Source: Bacteroidales bacterium (lineage in GTDB: Bacteria > Bacteroidota > Bacteroidia > Bacteroidales > GCA-2748055). Taken from it: DNA of 43,346 bases. A model generated the notes under the pieces. The model did not search any database. It worked only from the letters and a program-made list of their open reading frames with translations, and was not told where the DNA came from. The translations under genes and the position numbers were made by a program. Shown here one piece after another: positions 19,282 through 27,873 of the stretch (positions are counted from its first letter, which is position 1; each line of letters starts with the position of its first letter). The stretch is from NCBI GenBank assembly GCA_029931975.1, contig JAOZQY010000020.1, forward strand, positions 1 through 43,346. The letters run 5' to 3'.

Positions 19282-20619
19282 TTATTTACTCGACCTGACG
19301 GTGGTATATTCGTTGATACAACCTTTCACCTGGTACGAGTCGCCATTTTTAAGATCCCTGAAGAACACCTCTTCGTGGTTGGGATACTGGCTGGCATAAT
19401 CGTGTAATTTTTTGTTGGCATCAGCAGCAACACTGGGGTCCACCGATTTAGCCTTGGCATATTTATCAGCGGCTACCCAGAATGCGGTGCGTTTCTCGAA
19501 ATCATCACCCAGGTTATCCCTGGATGCGATAATGGCATCTCCAAGTGCCATATAGGCCTTTCCGTAATTGCTTTTGCGCGCGATAGCCTCCCGGGCATAA
19601 AAGATGGCTTCGCAATAGTCTTTGTTGGCAGTTAAGACAATGGTCAGCTCATAGTACCATTCTGCCCTGGTTTCATCATCTATGTCCTCACCAATCACAG
19701 CCATTTTTAGATAGGTGGCAGCCTTGGGGAAATCACCTTTAGAAATCAGCAGTCTGCCCAGCTGGTGCGCCGACTTCGGCCCCGGGGCAATTTTATACAT
19801 CTCCTCCGATGCGGCTACATAGAGGTCTGCCTTGCCACAACCCGATGCATCATAGAACCTGATGACACTCTCAAGAAATTTCTTATTGGTTTTGTTTGCT
19901 TCGTACTGGGGCTCAAAGTATGTGTTAAGAGCCTCGCAGGTAAGTATGCCGCTATTGATCATATTATCATCGATCAAGCCTTTTGCTTTTGGCCAGCGGG
20001 AACTTTTGGTCAGCAACTTATCGATAATTTCAGTTACCATGAAGTAATCCTGGATTACCTGGCTGTCATCCAATTTACCTTTCAGATTCAGAGTAATACT
20101 GGCCGAAATAAATGTAACCATTGCGGCATCCCTGGATTTATTCTTCTGTATCTGGATACTGCGCTTCAAATAACCATAGGCTTCATCGACAGCTTCAATA
20201 TCTGACTGGCGGTATCGCAAGAGGTCAATTCCTTTTCTGCCCAGGACATTCCCTTCCCCGCCAAAATAATCCATCCGCCTGTCGTAGATCATCAACATGG
20301 TGTCGATTAGCTCCTCTCTCCTTTCCGGTACGGAAGAAGACTCGATAAACTTCCGGTACATGGTGATCCCTTCCACATACATTCGTTCGCTTGCAGCAGG
20401 ACATTCCCCAAACACTCTTCGCCATGGTTGAATGGCATCTTTGTAGTTGTTGTGTTTGAAAAATTCCCTGTAAAGAGACAGGTTTTTAATACAGTTAATA
20501 CTATCCTTGCCCTTGCCATATTTTGATCCGTCCTCGATTCCTTTTTGTGAAATAGCAGGAAGAACAAACAAAAGAGACAATGCTGTCAACAGGATGGTTT
20601 TGAGGGCTTTTGTTTTCAT
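19282..20619 (-). CDS. Secreted tetratricopeptide-repeat protein
   Basis: Protein of 445 residues with a signal peptide (MKTKALKTILLTALSLLFV, cleavage near AISQ). An all-helical body of TPR-like units follows; clear ones are near FKHNNYKDAIQPW, KSAHQLGRLLISKGDFPKAA, ADEW-like segments around DYCEAIFYAREAIARKS, and YGKAYMALGDAI. The C-terminus (GDSYQVKGCINEYTTVR) is short and beta-like. It is probably periplasmic or on the inner face of the outer membrane. It follows the FadL-like porin gene by 21 bases, hence a possible partner of it. ATG at 20619 is preferred to a TTG three codons upstream. No enzyme motif is visible and the specific function is unknown. Confidence 0.75.
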   Translation of the reverse strand: MKTKALKTILLTALSLLFVLPAISQKGIEDGSKYGKGKDSINCIKNLSLYREFFKHNNYKDAIQPWRRVFGECPAASERMYVEGITMYRKFIESSSVPERREELIDTMLMIYDRRMDYFGGEGNVLGRKGIDLLRYRQSDIEAVDEAYGYLKRSIQIQKNKSRDAAMVTFISASITLNLKGKLDDSQVIQDYFMVTEIIDKLLTKSSRWPKAKGLIDDNMINSGILTCEALNTYFEPQYEANKTNKKFLESVIRFYDASGCGKADLYVAASEEMYKIAPGPKSAHQLGRLLISKGDFPKAATYLKMAVIGEDIDDETRAEWYYELTIVLTANKDYCEAIFYAREAIARKSNYGKAYMALGDAIIASRDNLGDDFEKRTAFWVAADKYAKAKSVDPSVAADANKKLHDYASQYPNHEEVFFRDLKNGDSYQVKGCINEYTTVRSSK

Positions 20620-20640
20620 GCCGGTCAATATATATCAGGT

Positions 20641-21945
20641 TTAATCAAATCTTCTTTTTCTGAACCACAGATCGTGTAAAGTTACATTAAATGTGACAAT
20701 TCCATAATTTTCTTTCACTAAATTATATTCTGTAGTACCCCTTGTACCAAGTGTGAAAGCAAGATTTATGCTTGACTTAAGTGTTTTTACCGGTAAGCCT
20801 ACTCCAAAAGTTATGCCATAGTCCTCTAACTGGTATTCATTGACCATTAGATAGGAGTTGGAATAGTAGCCTCCAACGCGATAACTAATCAGCTTATGAT
20901 ATCCTCTAAGCGCCTCAGCTTCAGGGATGTATTCCGCTCCAAAGTGCATGGAGCTGGCCTTGGTGGTTGCGTAGTTTTCGCCCGACATGGAACCGGTCCA
21001 GTCCTGCATATAATAGTCGCCTGTAATGGTCAGCTTATTGGGGATCCCAAAGGCAAGACCAAGGCCAACTCTTTGTGGTATGTTGAGGATGTTGAAAGCA
21101 GTATCCGCACCCAGGATATACACCGGATCGATCTGAACAGAATCATTGAGCCAGGTGGCCTTACCCGTGTAAAACTCGTTATTTACCATATACTCGTTTG
21201 AAAGTTCGGTACTGGCTTTAAAGTCATAGACTCCTCCCAGGGAGAAGAAAAACCTGTCGTCGAATACCTCTTTATACTGAAGTCCCAGGGTAAAGACCGG
21301 TTTTCTCATGTCCATGTTTTCCGTAGACGTGATGTTCGAATAAGATGAACTCATGGGAAACTCCACCGCTCTGTTCCGGGTCAGCTTACCCATCAGGAAA
21401 TTCATGGTTACTCCCACTGAGAACCGGTCCAGTAGTTTAATGGAAGTACCCATGTAAAAGTTCATGATCCCACCCTCTCCTTCGAAGTAGGTATCCATGG
21501 CCAATCCATTGGTATAATCATTATACTCCTGTTTAATATTGTACCCAATGCTGCTGTAGGGTACAATTCCTGCCGAAAATCCCATGTATTTGCCCACTGA
21601 CGAGGCAAATGCCACATGATGCAGGTTCATGTTCCACCATCGATTGGAGTAATCTTCACTCTGATACTGATTGTAAAAAGTGTTGGCTCCGAAATCAAAA
21701 TAGACTGAGGTGCTGTCAAGTGCTGAGAAGGAAGCAGGATTCAGATAGTTGATCCGGTTGTTTTGGTGGATTGCCAGTCCGGTTCCACCCATGGCCTGGT
21801 TCTGTCCAATCCCCTGCTTGGCCATATCGCCCAGTCCGAATCGGGTATAGGGCGAATAGGTGTTAAACTGGCCAAAAAGTGGAATTGATATAATGAAAGT
21901 AGCTACTAAACTGACTAAAAATGAACTAGATCTTGCTTTCTGCAT
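20641..21945 (-). CDS. Outer-membrane beta-barrel protein, FadL/OmpP1-like
   Basis: Protein of 434 residues with a signal peptide ending near IPLFGQ. The mature start YSPYTRFGLGDMAKQGIGQN, with GGTGLAIHQNNRINYLNPAS, is the N-terminal plug style of FadL/TodX-like barrels of Bacteroidota. The rest alternates short amphipathic strands rich in Tyr, Gly and Asn, and the C-terminus ends with aromatic/basic LHDLWFRKRRFD. It likely transports hydrophobic or small molecules across the outer membrane; the substrate is unknown. The ATG lies 20 bases inside the end of coaX and the TPR gene follows, so the three are likely co-transcribed. Confidence 0.8.
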   Translation of the reverse strand: MQKARSSSFLVSLVATFIISIPLFGQFNTYSPYTRFGLGDMAKQGIGQNQAMGGTGLAIHQNNRINYLNPASFSALDSTSVYFDFGANTFYNQYQSEDYSNRWWNMNLHHVAFASSVGKYMGFSAGIVPYSSIGYNIKQEYNDYTNGLAMDTYFEGEGGIMNFYMGTSIKLLDRFSVGVTMNFLMGKLTRNRAVEFPMSSSYSNITSTENMDMRKPVFTLGLQYKEVFDDRFFFSLGGVYDFKASTELSNEYMVNNEFYTGKATWLNDSVQIDPVYILGADTAFNILNIPQRVGLGLAFGIPNKLTITGDYYMQDWTGSMSGENYATTKASSMHFGAEYIPEAEALRGYHKLISYRVGGYYSNSYLMVNEYQLEDYGITFGVGLPVKTLKSSINLAFTLGTRGTTEYNLVKENYGIVTFNVTLHDLWFRKRRFD

Positions 21946-22666
21946 TGTGTTCCAATATTCTGTTAAGTCCTATCAGATTTAGATTTGGGTCCACAAAGAT
22001 GCTATTTTTTAACTTTCCTACAAAGTATTTTGCATCGCCGCCAGTTAATACAACCTGTAATTTAGGAAAAAGCTGACTAATTGCCCCAATAAATCCATCC
22101 ATTTCGAACAGTAATCCGTTAATAATTCCGGACTGAATGGCCTCACGGGTGCTGCTTCCCACCAGTGGCGGGACCTTCTCCGGGCGTTCCAGGTATGGTA
22201 AACGGGTGGTATATTTATTGAGTGATTTGAACCGTATCTCCACGCCCTGGGAGATATTTCCCCCCAGGAATTCGCCCTTCGAAGTAACAATATCATAAGT
22301 GATGGCCGTGCCGGCATCTATTACCAGAACGTTTTCTCCCGGGTATATAGTATATGCGCCTACTGCAGCAGCGATACGGTCATAGCCCAATGTTTCCGGA
22401 GTGAGATATCTGTTTTCAAGCGGGGTGGGTGTTGAGTGGTTTAATTCTATGCAGGGTTCGTACAGGTTACTCAGGTAGTCGATGATCTCCCTGGAATAGT
22501 TTACCACGGAGGAGATGATAACACCCTTCAGCCCTTTGTAGCGAATATGGAAATAGGAGATCTCCCTGCTGGTGATCTTTTCATAGGTGGCAGCCTCGAC
22601 CACCTGTTCGTGGTCGCATATGGCAATCTTTTCATAACTGTTTCCTAGGTCAAGAACCAGGTTCAT
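21926..22666 (-). CDS. coaX: Type III pantothenate kinase CoaX
   Basis: First enzyme of coenzyme A synthesis, phosphorylating pantothenate. It has 246 residues in the ASKHA fold: the phosphate loop D6-LGNS10, GYDR at 104-107, and D117-AGT120 in VLVIDAGTAITYD, with GGNISQGVEIR and VVLTGGDA later. Type III enzymes need a monovalent cation and are insensitive to CoA feedback. It starts 5 bases after the mfd stop. Confidence 0.95.
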   Translation of the reverse strand: MNLVLDLGNSYEKIAICDHEQVVEAATYEKITSREISYFHIRYKGLKGVIISSVVNYSREIIDYLSNLYEPCIELNHSTPTPLENRYLTPETLGYDRIAAAVGAYTIYPGENVLVIDAGTAITYDIVTSKGEFLGGNISQGVEIRFKSLNKYTTRLPYLERPEKVPPLVGSSTREAIQSGIINGLLFEMDGFIGAISQLFPKLQVVLTGGDAKYFVGKLKNSIFVDPNLNLIGLNRILEHNAESKI

Positions 22667-22671
22667 ATATC

Positions 22672-25600
22672 TTATCCCTTACTCAGTTTCAGTACAATTT
22701 TATACGCTTCTCCCACACTATTTACATGATCGCTTCTCAAACTCAGTTTCTCCTGGTCTTCACGCATCCTGAAGATACCGGGATTTGCCTGAATATTCCA
22801 TATCACTTCTTTGAACTTCTCCGATCTATAGAAGGGTGATTCTGGATTTGCTACAAAATACGTGATCAGAATGCTATTTTTCAATACTATTTTTTCAACA
22901 CCTGTTCGCTGGGCAAGCCAACGAAGTTCTACCACCTTCAGTAATTCTTCTGATGGCGGGGGCAGAATTCCAAAGCGGTCAAGGAGCATCTCCCGGAACT
23001 CCTCCAGCCCTTTTTCGTCCTTAATGGCATCAAGTTTCCGGTAGAGTTCCACCCTTTCGCTGATGTTTGAGACGTAGCTATCCGGAAAGAGTAGCTCCAT
23101 GTCTGTATCGATATGACAATCAGTAAGAAACAGGGTTTCATCCCCTGCTGTCCCACTTTCTTGGACGGGTTTTTTATAGAGTCCGCTGAATTCCGTTTCC
23201 TTTAGTTCGGAGATGGCTTCATTGAGGATCCTGTTATAGGTGTCAAAGCCAATATCTGCAATGAAACCGCTTTGTTCAGCGCCCAGCAGATTTCCGGCTC
23301 CCCTGATATCCAGGTCCTGCAGGGCAATGTTAAATCCGCTTCCCAGGGCGGAAAATTCCTCCACTGCTTTCAGCCTCCTTCTGGCCTCCTGGGAGAGCAG
23401 GGTTACAGGAGGGGCAAAAATATAACAGAAGGCCTTCTTATTTGATCGTCCGACCCTGCCCCTGAGCTGGTGTAGATCGCTCAATCCGAAGTTCTGACCA
23501 TTGTTGATAATTATTGTATTGGCATTGGGAATATCCAGTCCCGATTCCACAATAGTGGTGGCGATCAGGACATCGTAGTCGCCCTGCATGAAATCGAGCA
23601 TCACAGATTCCAGTCTCTTTCCCTCCATCTGTCCGTGGGCTATGACCGATCGGATCCCGGGTACCACACGGTCCACGATCTCCTTGATTTCCACGATATT
23701 CTGAACCCTGTTATGAATAAGAAAGACCTGCCCTCCCCGGCTCACCTCATATTCAATGGCCTCCTTAATAATTTCTTCGTTAAAGGGATGTAGCTCGGTG
23801 ATAATTGGATGGCGGTTGGGTGGTGGTGTATTGATGATGGATAGGTCGCGCGATCCCATCAGTGAGAACTGCAGGGTCCTTGGAATGGGAGTGGCTGTTA
23901 GTGTGAGTGTATCTACATTCAGTTTCATCTGCTTCAGTTTCTCCTTCACTCCCACACCGAATTTCTGCTCCTCGTCGATAATCAGAAGTCCCAGGTCCCT
24001 GAATTCAATCTCTTTCCCCACCAGTTTATGGGTTCCAATAATAATATCAACCTTTCCCTCTTTCAGATCTGAAACGATCTTTCGCTGGTCGGCCGTGCTA
24101 CGGAACCTGCTCAGGTAATCAACCGTGCAGGGCAGTCCTTTGAGCCGCTCCCTGAAGGTATTGAAGTGCTGGAAGGCAAGAACCGTTGTGGGAACCAGAA
24201 CTGCTACCTGCTTGCTGTCGGTGACCGCCTTAAAAGCTGCCCTGATGGCCACTTCGGTCTTCCCGAATCCAACATCACCGCAAACCAGACGGTCCATGGG
24301 GAAGCTCGCTTCCATTCCCGCTTTTACATCAGATGTAGCTTTCAATTGGTCGGGAGTATCCTCATAGATAAAAGATGATTCCAGTTCCTGCTGCAGGTAA
24401 GTGTCGGCCGAAAAGGAAAATCCTTCCTGATCCTTTCTCTTGGCATAAAGCAGGATCAATTCACGGGCAATGTCCTGCACCTTCTTCTTGGTATTGCTTT
24501 TCAGCTTCTGCCAGGCTCCGGTTCCAAGCTTATATATTTTGGGCGGACCTGTATCTTTTCCTTTGTACTTGGTAATGCGGTGCAGGGAGTGAATATTCAC
24601 ATAGAGAACATCTTTATCCTTGTAAACCAGCTTGATGGCTTCCTGGATCTTTCCGTTCACTTCTATCTTTTCGAGTCCCCCGAATATCCCTATCCCATGA
24701 TCCACATGCACCACGTAATCGCCCGGATTCAGGCCCACCAGCTCTTTGACCGATACCGACTCCTTTTTGCTGAAGCGGTCATGGAACCTGAACTTATGGT
24801 AACGTTCGAAGATCTGGTGATCAGTGTAAAAAGACTGCTTCAAATCATGGTCCGTAAACCCTTCATGAATAGTTTTGGACAGGGTCAGGTACTGTAGTTC
24901 CGGGTCGATTTCATCAAAAATGGTGCGCAGGCGTTCCAGCTGTTTTTCACTATCGGAGAGAATATGATTGCTGTATCCTTTGGCCGATTGCTCTTTCATA
25001 TGGCTGCTTAGCAGCTCAAAGTTCTTATGAAAGGTGGGTTGGGGAGAGGTGCTGAAATGCCAGGTGGTATTCGCCTTATCCCTGTTGGCAATTCCAAAAA
25101 CAAGCTGGGGAAACTGTTCCATTTGTAAGCGGATCTCAGGACCGCTTTTCAGGAATTTTTCCTTATCTATCTCCCGCTCGTCATCCGCTTCCAGTTCGGT
25201 ACGTTCATATAGCATATCAATCTGGTCCGTTATCAGGTCGGGATTATCCAGCCAGAGTGTTGTTCCCTGGGGAATATACTCCAGGAAGGAGATCCGCTTT
25301 TCGCCCATCTCGGTTTCCCACTGGATATTGGGAATGATATTCACTTTTTTTACCGTTTCCAGTGAGCGCTGACTATCCGTATCAAAGATGCGGATGGAGT
25401 CCACCTCATCGTCGAAAAAATCGATGCGGCAGGGGTGACTGGAGGCATAGGAGAAGACATCAGCGATACCGCCCCGGATGGCGTATTGTCCGGGTTCATT
25501 TACAAAGTCGACCAGCTGAAAATTATAAGTTTGCAATATCTCTTCCAGGAAGGACATATCGATCTTCTCTCCCTGCTTAATCTCCAGGGTGGTCTCGTTC

Positions 25601-26004
25601 AGCTGCCTGCGGGTGACCACCGACTCTACCAATGCTTCTGCATAGGAAATGATGAAACTGGCCACCCTGCGTTCCGATAACCTTCGAAGTGTCTGGGTCC
25701 GGGTGATAATGTTGGCCTCATCGGTCTGCTGGTACTGCACAGACCGCTTGTAGGAGGAGGGAAAAAAGAGGGTCCGGTCCGGCGATCCATCCAGGGTAAC
25801 AAGGTCGGTATAAAAATAGGCGGCCTCCTCCTTATCCTGGAATACAATAAGATGGGCCCCCTTAAGTTCGTTTAGGCAGGCATGTATCAGAGCCGAGCGG
25901 GATGAGCCCGTGAGCCCTTCCAGGTATTGTAGCCTGAAATCTCTTTTTTGAAGAGAGGAGGTAAGCCCCCTGAATTGGGGATGAGATGGGTATGGATTCT
26001 TCAT
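22672..26004 (-). CDS. mfd: Transcription-repair coupling factor Mfd
   Basis: DNA translocase that removes stalled RNA polymerase at lesions and recruits UvrA. It has 1110 residues from the ATG at 26004. The UvrB-like N-terminal region (DFRLQYLEGLTGSSRSAL, YKRSVQYQQTDEAN, IRGGIADVF) is followed by the RNA-polymerase-interacting domain (PGDYVVHVDHGIGIFGGLE). The translocase motor has Walker A GDVGFGKT (576-583) and the Mfd-type box LLIIDEEQKFGV. Motifs TLTATPIPRTL, ATTIVESGLDIPNANT and QLRGRVGRS are present, then the C-terminal domain. An in-frame TTG nine codons upstream is rejected because it overlaps the probable promoter box. Confidence 0.97.
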   Translation of the reverse strand: MKNPYPSHPQFRGLTSSLQKRDFRLQYLEGLTGSSRSALIHACLNELKGAHLIVFQDKEEAAYFYTDLVTLDGSPDRTLFFPSSYKRSVQYQQTDEANIITRTQTLRRLSERRVASFIISYAEALVESVVTRRQLNETTLEIKQGEKIDMSFLEEILQTYNFQLVDFVNEPGQYAIRGGIADVFSYASSHPCRIDFFDDEVDSIRIFDTDSQRSLETVKKVNIIPNIQWETEMGEKRISFLEYIPQGTTLWLDNPDLITDQIDMLYERTELEADDEREIDKEKFLKSGPEIRLQMEQFPQLVFGIANRDKANTTWHFSTSPQPTFHKNFELLSSHMKEQSAKGYSNHILSDSEKQLERLRTIFDEIDPELQYLTLSKTIHEGFTDHDLKQSFYTDHQIFERYHKFRFHDRFSKKESVSVKELVGLNPGDYVVHVDHGIGIFGGLEKIEVNGKIQEAIKLVYKDKDVLYVNIHSLHRITKYKGKDTGPPKIYKLGTGAWQKLKSNTKKKVQDIARELILLYAKRKDQEGFSFSADTYLQQELESSFIYEDTPDQLKATSDVKAGMEASFPMDRLVCGDVGFGKTEVAIRAAFKAVTDSKQVAVLVPTTVLAFQHFNTFRERLKGLPCTVDYLSRFRSTADQRKIVSDLKEGKVDIIIGTHKLVGKEIEFRDLGLLIIDEEQKFGVGVKEKLKQMKLNVDTLTLTATPIPRTLQFSLMGSRDLSIINTPPPNRHPIITELHPFNEEIIKEAIEYEVSRGGQVFLIHNRVQNIVEIKEIVDRVVPGIRSVIAHGQMEGKRLESVMLDFMQGDYDVLIATTIVESGLDIPNANTIIINNGQNFGLSDLHQLRGRVGRSNKKAFCYIFAPPVTLLSQEARRRLKAVEEFSALGSGFNIALQDLDIRGAGNLLGAEQSGFIADIGFDTYNRILNEAISELKETEFSGLYKKPVQESGTAGDETLFLTDCHIDTDMELLFPDSYVSNISERVELYRKLDAIKDEKGLEEFREMLLDRFGILPPPSEELLKVVELRWLAQRTGVEKIVLKNSILITYFVANPESPFYRSEKFKEVIWNIQANPGIFRMREDQEKLSLRSDHVNSVGEAYKIVLKLSKG

Positions 26005-26019
26005 GAGCTGCGACGGCCG

Positions 26020-26027
26020 CAAACTTA
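26020..26027 (-). promoter_or_regulatory. Bacteroidota -7 box for mfd
   Basis: TAAGTTTG on the minus strand matches TAnnTTTG and ends 15 bases before the mfd ATG. A run TTTTTC lies about 23 bases further upstream as a poor -33 candidate. Call rests mainly on the box and its position. Confidence 0.45.
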
Positions 26028-26069
26028 GCAAAAATCACGCACATGAAGGTGAAAAACCTGTGGCAGAAA

Positions 26070-26747
26070 TCAGCTGGCATCTCTGATTTTCCGGATAGTC
26101 CCGAGTGTCTCCGAGACTTTTTGAGACAAAGCCTTATAATTGCCTTTGGTGATCATAGCTTTGGTGATTAGTTTGGAGCCCATGCCCACACAGTGAACAC
26201 CGGCCTGAAACCATTCCCGGAGATTCTCCTCTGAAGGATCTACGCCTCCGGTGGGCATGATGCTGCTCCAGGGGCAGGGGCCCTTGATAGCACTCACAAA
26301 CTGAGGTCCGCCCACCTGCTTGCCCGGGAAGATCTTCACCACCTCGGCTCCCAGCTCTTCTGCCCTGGAGATTTCGCTCATGGTTCCGCATCCGGGCGAC
26401 CATGATATTTTACGGCGATTACAAACCTTTGCCATCTCTTCGTTCAGCAGCGGAGAGACAATAAAATCGGCTCCTAACTGGATAAATAGAGCAGTGGTGG
26501 GGGCATCAATCACGGAGCCCACACCCATGGCCATTGAGGGCATCTCCTTGCGAGCATATTTGCATATAACAGCAAATACCTCGTGAGCAAAATCGCCCCG
26601 GTTGGTGAATTCAAATATCCTGGCACCCCCATCATAGCATGCCTTTACCACTTTTTTAGCAATCTCTGCATCGGGATGATAGAATACGGGGACCAGGCCG
26701 GTCTCCTTCATCAGTAGTGTTACTTCTATCCTGGAAAAATTGGCCAT
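26070..26747 (-). CDS. eda: 2-dehydro-3-deoxy-phosphogluconate (KDPG) aldolase
   Basis: Class I aldolase that splits KDPG into pyruvate and glyceraldehyde 3-phosphate. It has 225 residues in one TIM barrel. LVPVFYHPDAEIAKKVVKA leads to the EFTNRG block with the catalytic Glu, then GVGSVIDAPTTALFIQLGADF and SPGCGTMSE. The Schiff-base lysine is K138 in VVKIFPGKQVGG, and the phosphate-binding PTGGVDP follows. It lies 38 bases after the KDG kinase gene, which makes its substrate. The pair completes the lower branch of uronate or Entner-Doudoroff catabolism. Confidence 0.93.
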   Translation of the reverse strand: MANFSRIEVTLLMKETGLVPVFYHPDAEIAKKVVKACYDGGARIFEFTNRGDFAHEVFAVICKYARKEMPSMAMGVGSVIDAPTTALFIQLGADFIVSPLLNEEMAKVCNRRKISWSPGCGTMSEISRAEELGAEVVKIFPGKQVGGPQFVSAIKGPCPWSSIMPTGGVDPSEENLREWFQAGVHCVGMGSKLITKAMITKGNYKALSQKVSETLGTIRKIRDAS

Positions 26748-26785
26748 CTCTCTTCTTTTATTAGTTCGTTTGTTCTTAGCTTAAA

Positions 26786-27823
26786 TTACCGGGAGACCCT
26801 GCCCGAGGCATCGCCACCCATCAGTTTCTCCACCTCGGCTACACTTACGCGGTTGTAGTCTCCATAGATGGTATGCTTGAGGCAGGAGGCTGCCACAGCA
26901 AAATTGAGGGCCGATTGCATGTCCTCCCCGTAGGTGAGCAGGCCGTAGATCAATCCACCCATAAAGGAGTCGCCTCCGCCCACACGATCGACGATATGTG
27001 TGATATCGTAGTCAGGTGCCTTGTACAGTGTGGAGCCATCGTAGAGGACCCCCGACCAGGTGTTGTGACTGGCACTGACGGAGCCCCGCAATGTGGTAAT
27101 CACTTTCTTGCAACGGGAGAACTGCTCCATGATCTTTTTTGAAACCGACAGGTAGGCCTCTGCATCTACATGGCCTGTGCTTACATCCACACCATCGGGA
27201 TGAATATCCAGGGCCATGGCTGCATCCTCTTCATTGCCCAGGACCACATCACATCCGGCCACCAGTTCCGGCATCACTTCCCGGGCAGTTTTTCCATATT
27301 TCCAGAGCTTCTTGCGATAGTTCAGGTCGGTGGAGACCGTTATTTCTTTTTTATTGGCTGCTTCAATGGCCTCTTTGCAGACCGCTGCAGCGGAGGCGGA
27401 GACTGCCGGCGTGATGCCCGTCCAGTGAAACCAGCCGGCACCTTCAAAAACCTTGTCCCAATCGATCATCCCGGGACTCACCTCCGAGAGGGCCGAATGT
27501 GTACGGTCGTAGATTACCTTGCTGGCCCTGCTTACCGCTCCGGCTTCCAGGAAATAAATGCCCATTCGCTCACCTCCCCTTAGAATCTGGCTGGTATCCA
27601 CTCCCAGGCCACGAAGTTCGGCCATGCATGCTTCTGCAATATCATTTTCAGGAAGACGGCTTACAAAAGAAACCGGAATGCCGTAATTGGCAAGTGAGAC
27701 GGCCACATTGCCCTCCCCGCCACCAAAGGTAAAGCTGAGCCTGTCGGTCTGATTGAAACGTAAATGTTCGGGGGTGGCCAGGCGTACCATGACCTCGCCG
27801 AATGTTACTACTTTATTTTTCAT
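26786..27823 (-). CDS. kdgK: 2-dehydro-3-deoxygluconokinase (KDG kinase), PfkB family
   Basis: PfkB-family sugar kinase of 345 residues that phosphorylates 2-keto-3-deoxygluconate. FGEVMVRLATPEHLRFNQ and FGGGEGNVAVSLANYG form the substrate-binding N-terminal region, STDLNYRKKLW is central, and DRVGGGDSFMGGLIYGL near the C-terminus carries the catalytic base D285. Specificity follows from the neighbouring KDPG aldolase and the FGEVMxRL start usual in KdgK. The ATG at 27823 is preferred to a TTG three codons upstream. A TAnnTTTG box lies 6 bases before the ATG. Confidence 0.9.
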   Translation of the reverse strand: MKNKVVTFGEVMVRLATPEHLRFNQTDRLSFTFGGGEGNVAVSLANYGIPVSFVSRLPENDIAEACMAELRGLGVDTSQILRGGERMGIYFLEAGAVSRASKVIYDRTHSALSEVSPGMIDWDKVFEGAGWFHWTGITPAVSASAAAVCKEAIEAANKKEITVSTDLNYRKKLWKYGKTAREVMPELVAGCDVVLGNEEDAAMALDIHPDGVDVSTGHVDAEAYLSVSKKIMEQFSRCKKVITTLRGSVSASHNTWSGVLYDGSTLYKAPDYDITHIVDRVGGGDSFMGGLIYGLLTYGEDMQSALNFAVAASCLKHTIYGDYNRVSVAEVEKLMGGDASGRVSR

Positions 27824-27829
27824 AATAAA

Positions 27830-27837
27830 CAAAATTA
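27830..27837 (-). promoter_or_regulatory. Bacteroidota -7 box before kdgK
   Basis: TAATTTTG on the minus strand is an exact TAnnTTTG match, 6 bases from the kdgK ATG. A TTTG lies 14 bases upstream of it, shorter than the usual 19-21 base spacing, so the -33 element is doubtful. If used, kdgK-eda can be expressed separately from the permease gene on a nearly leaderless mRNA. Confidence 0.4.
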
Positions 27838-27873
27838 GTCATTTTTGTTTCCAAAGTAGGAGACTGTCCTTTC

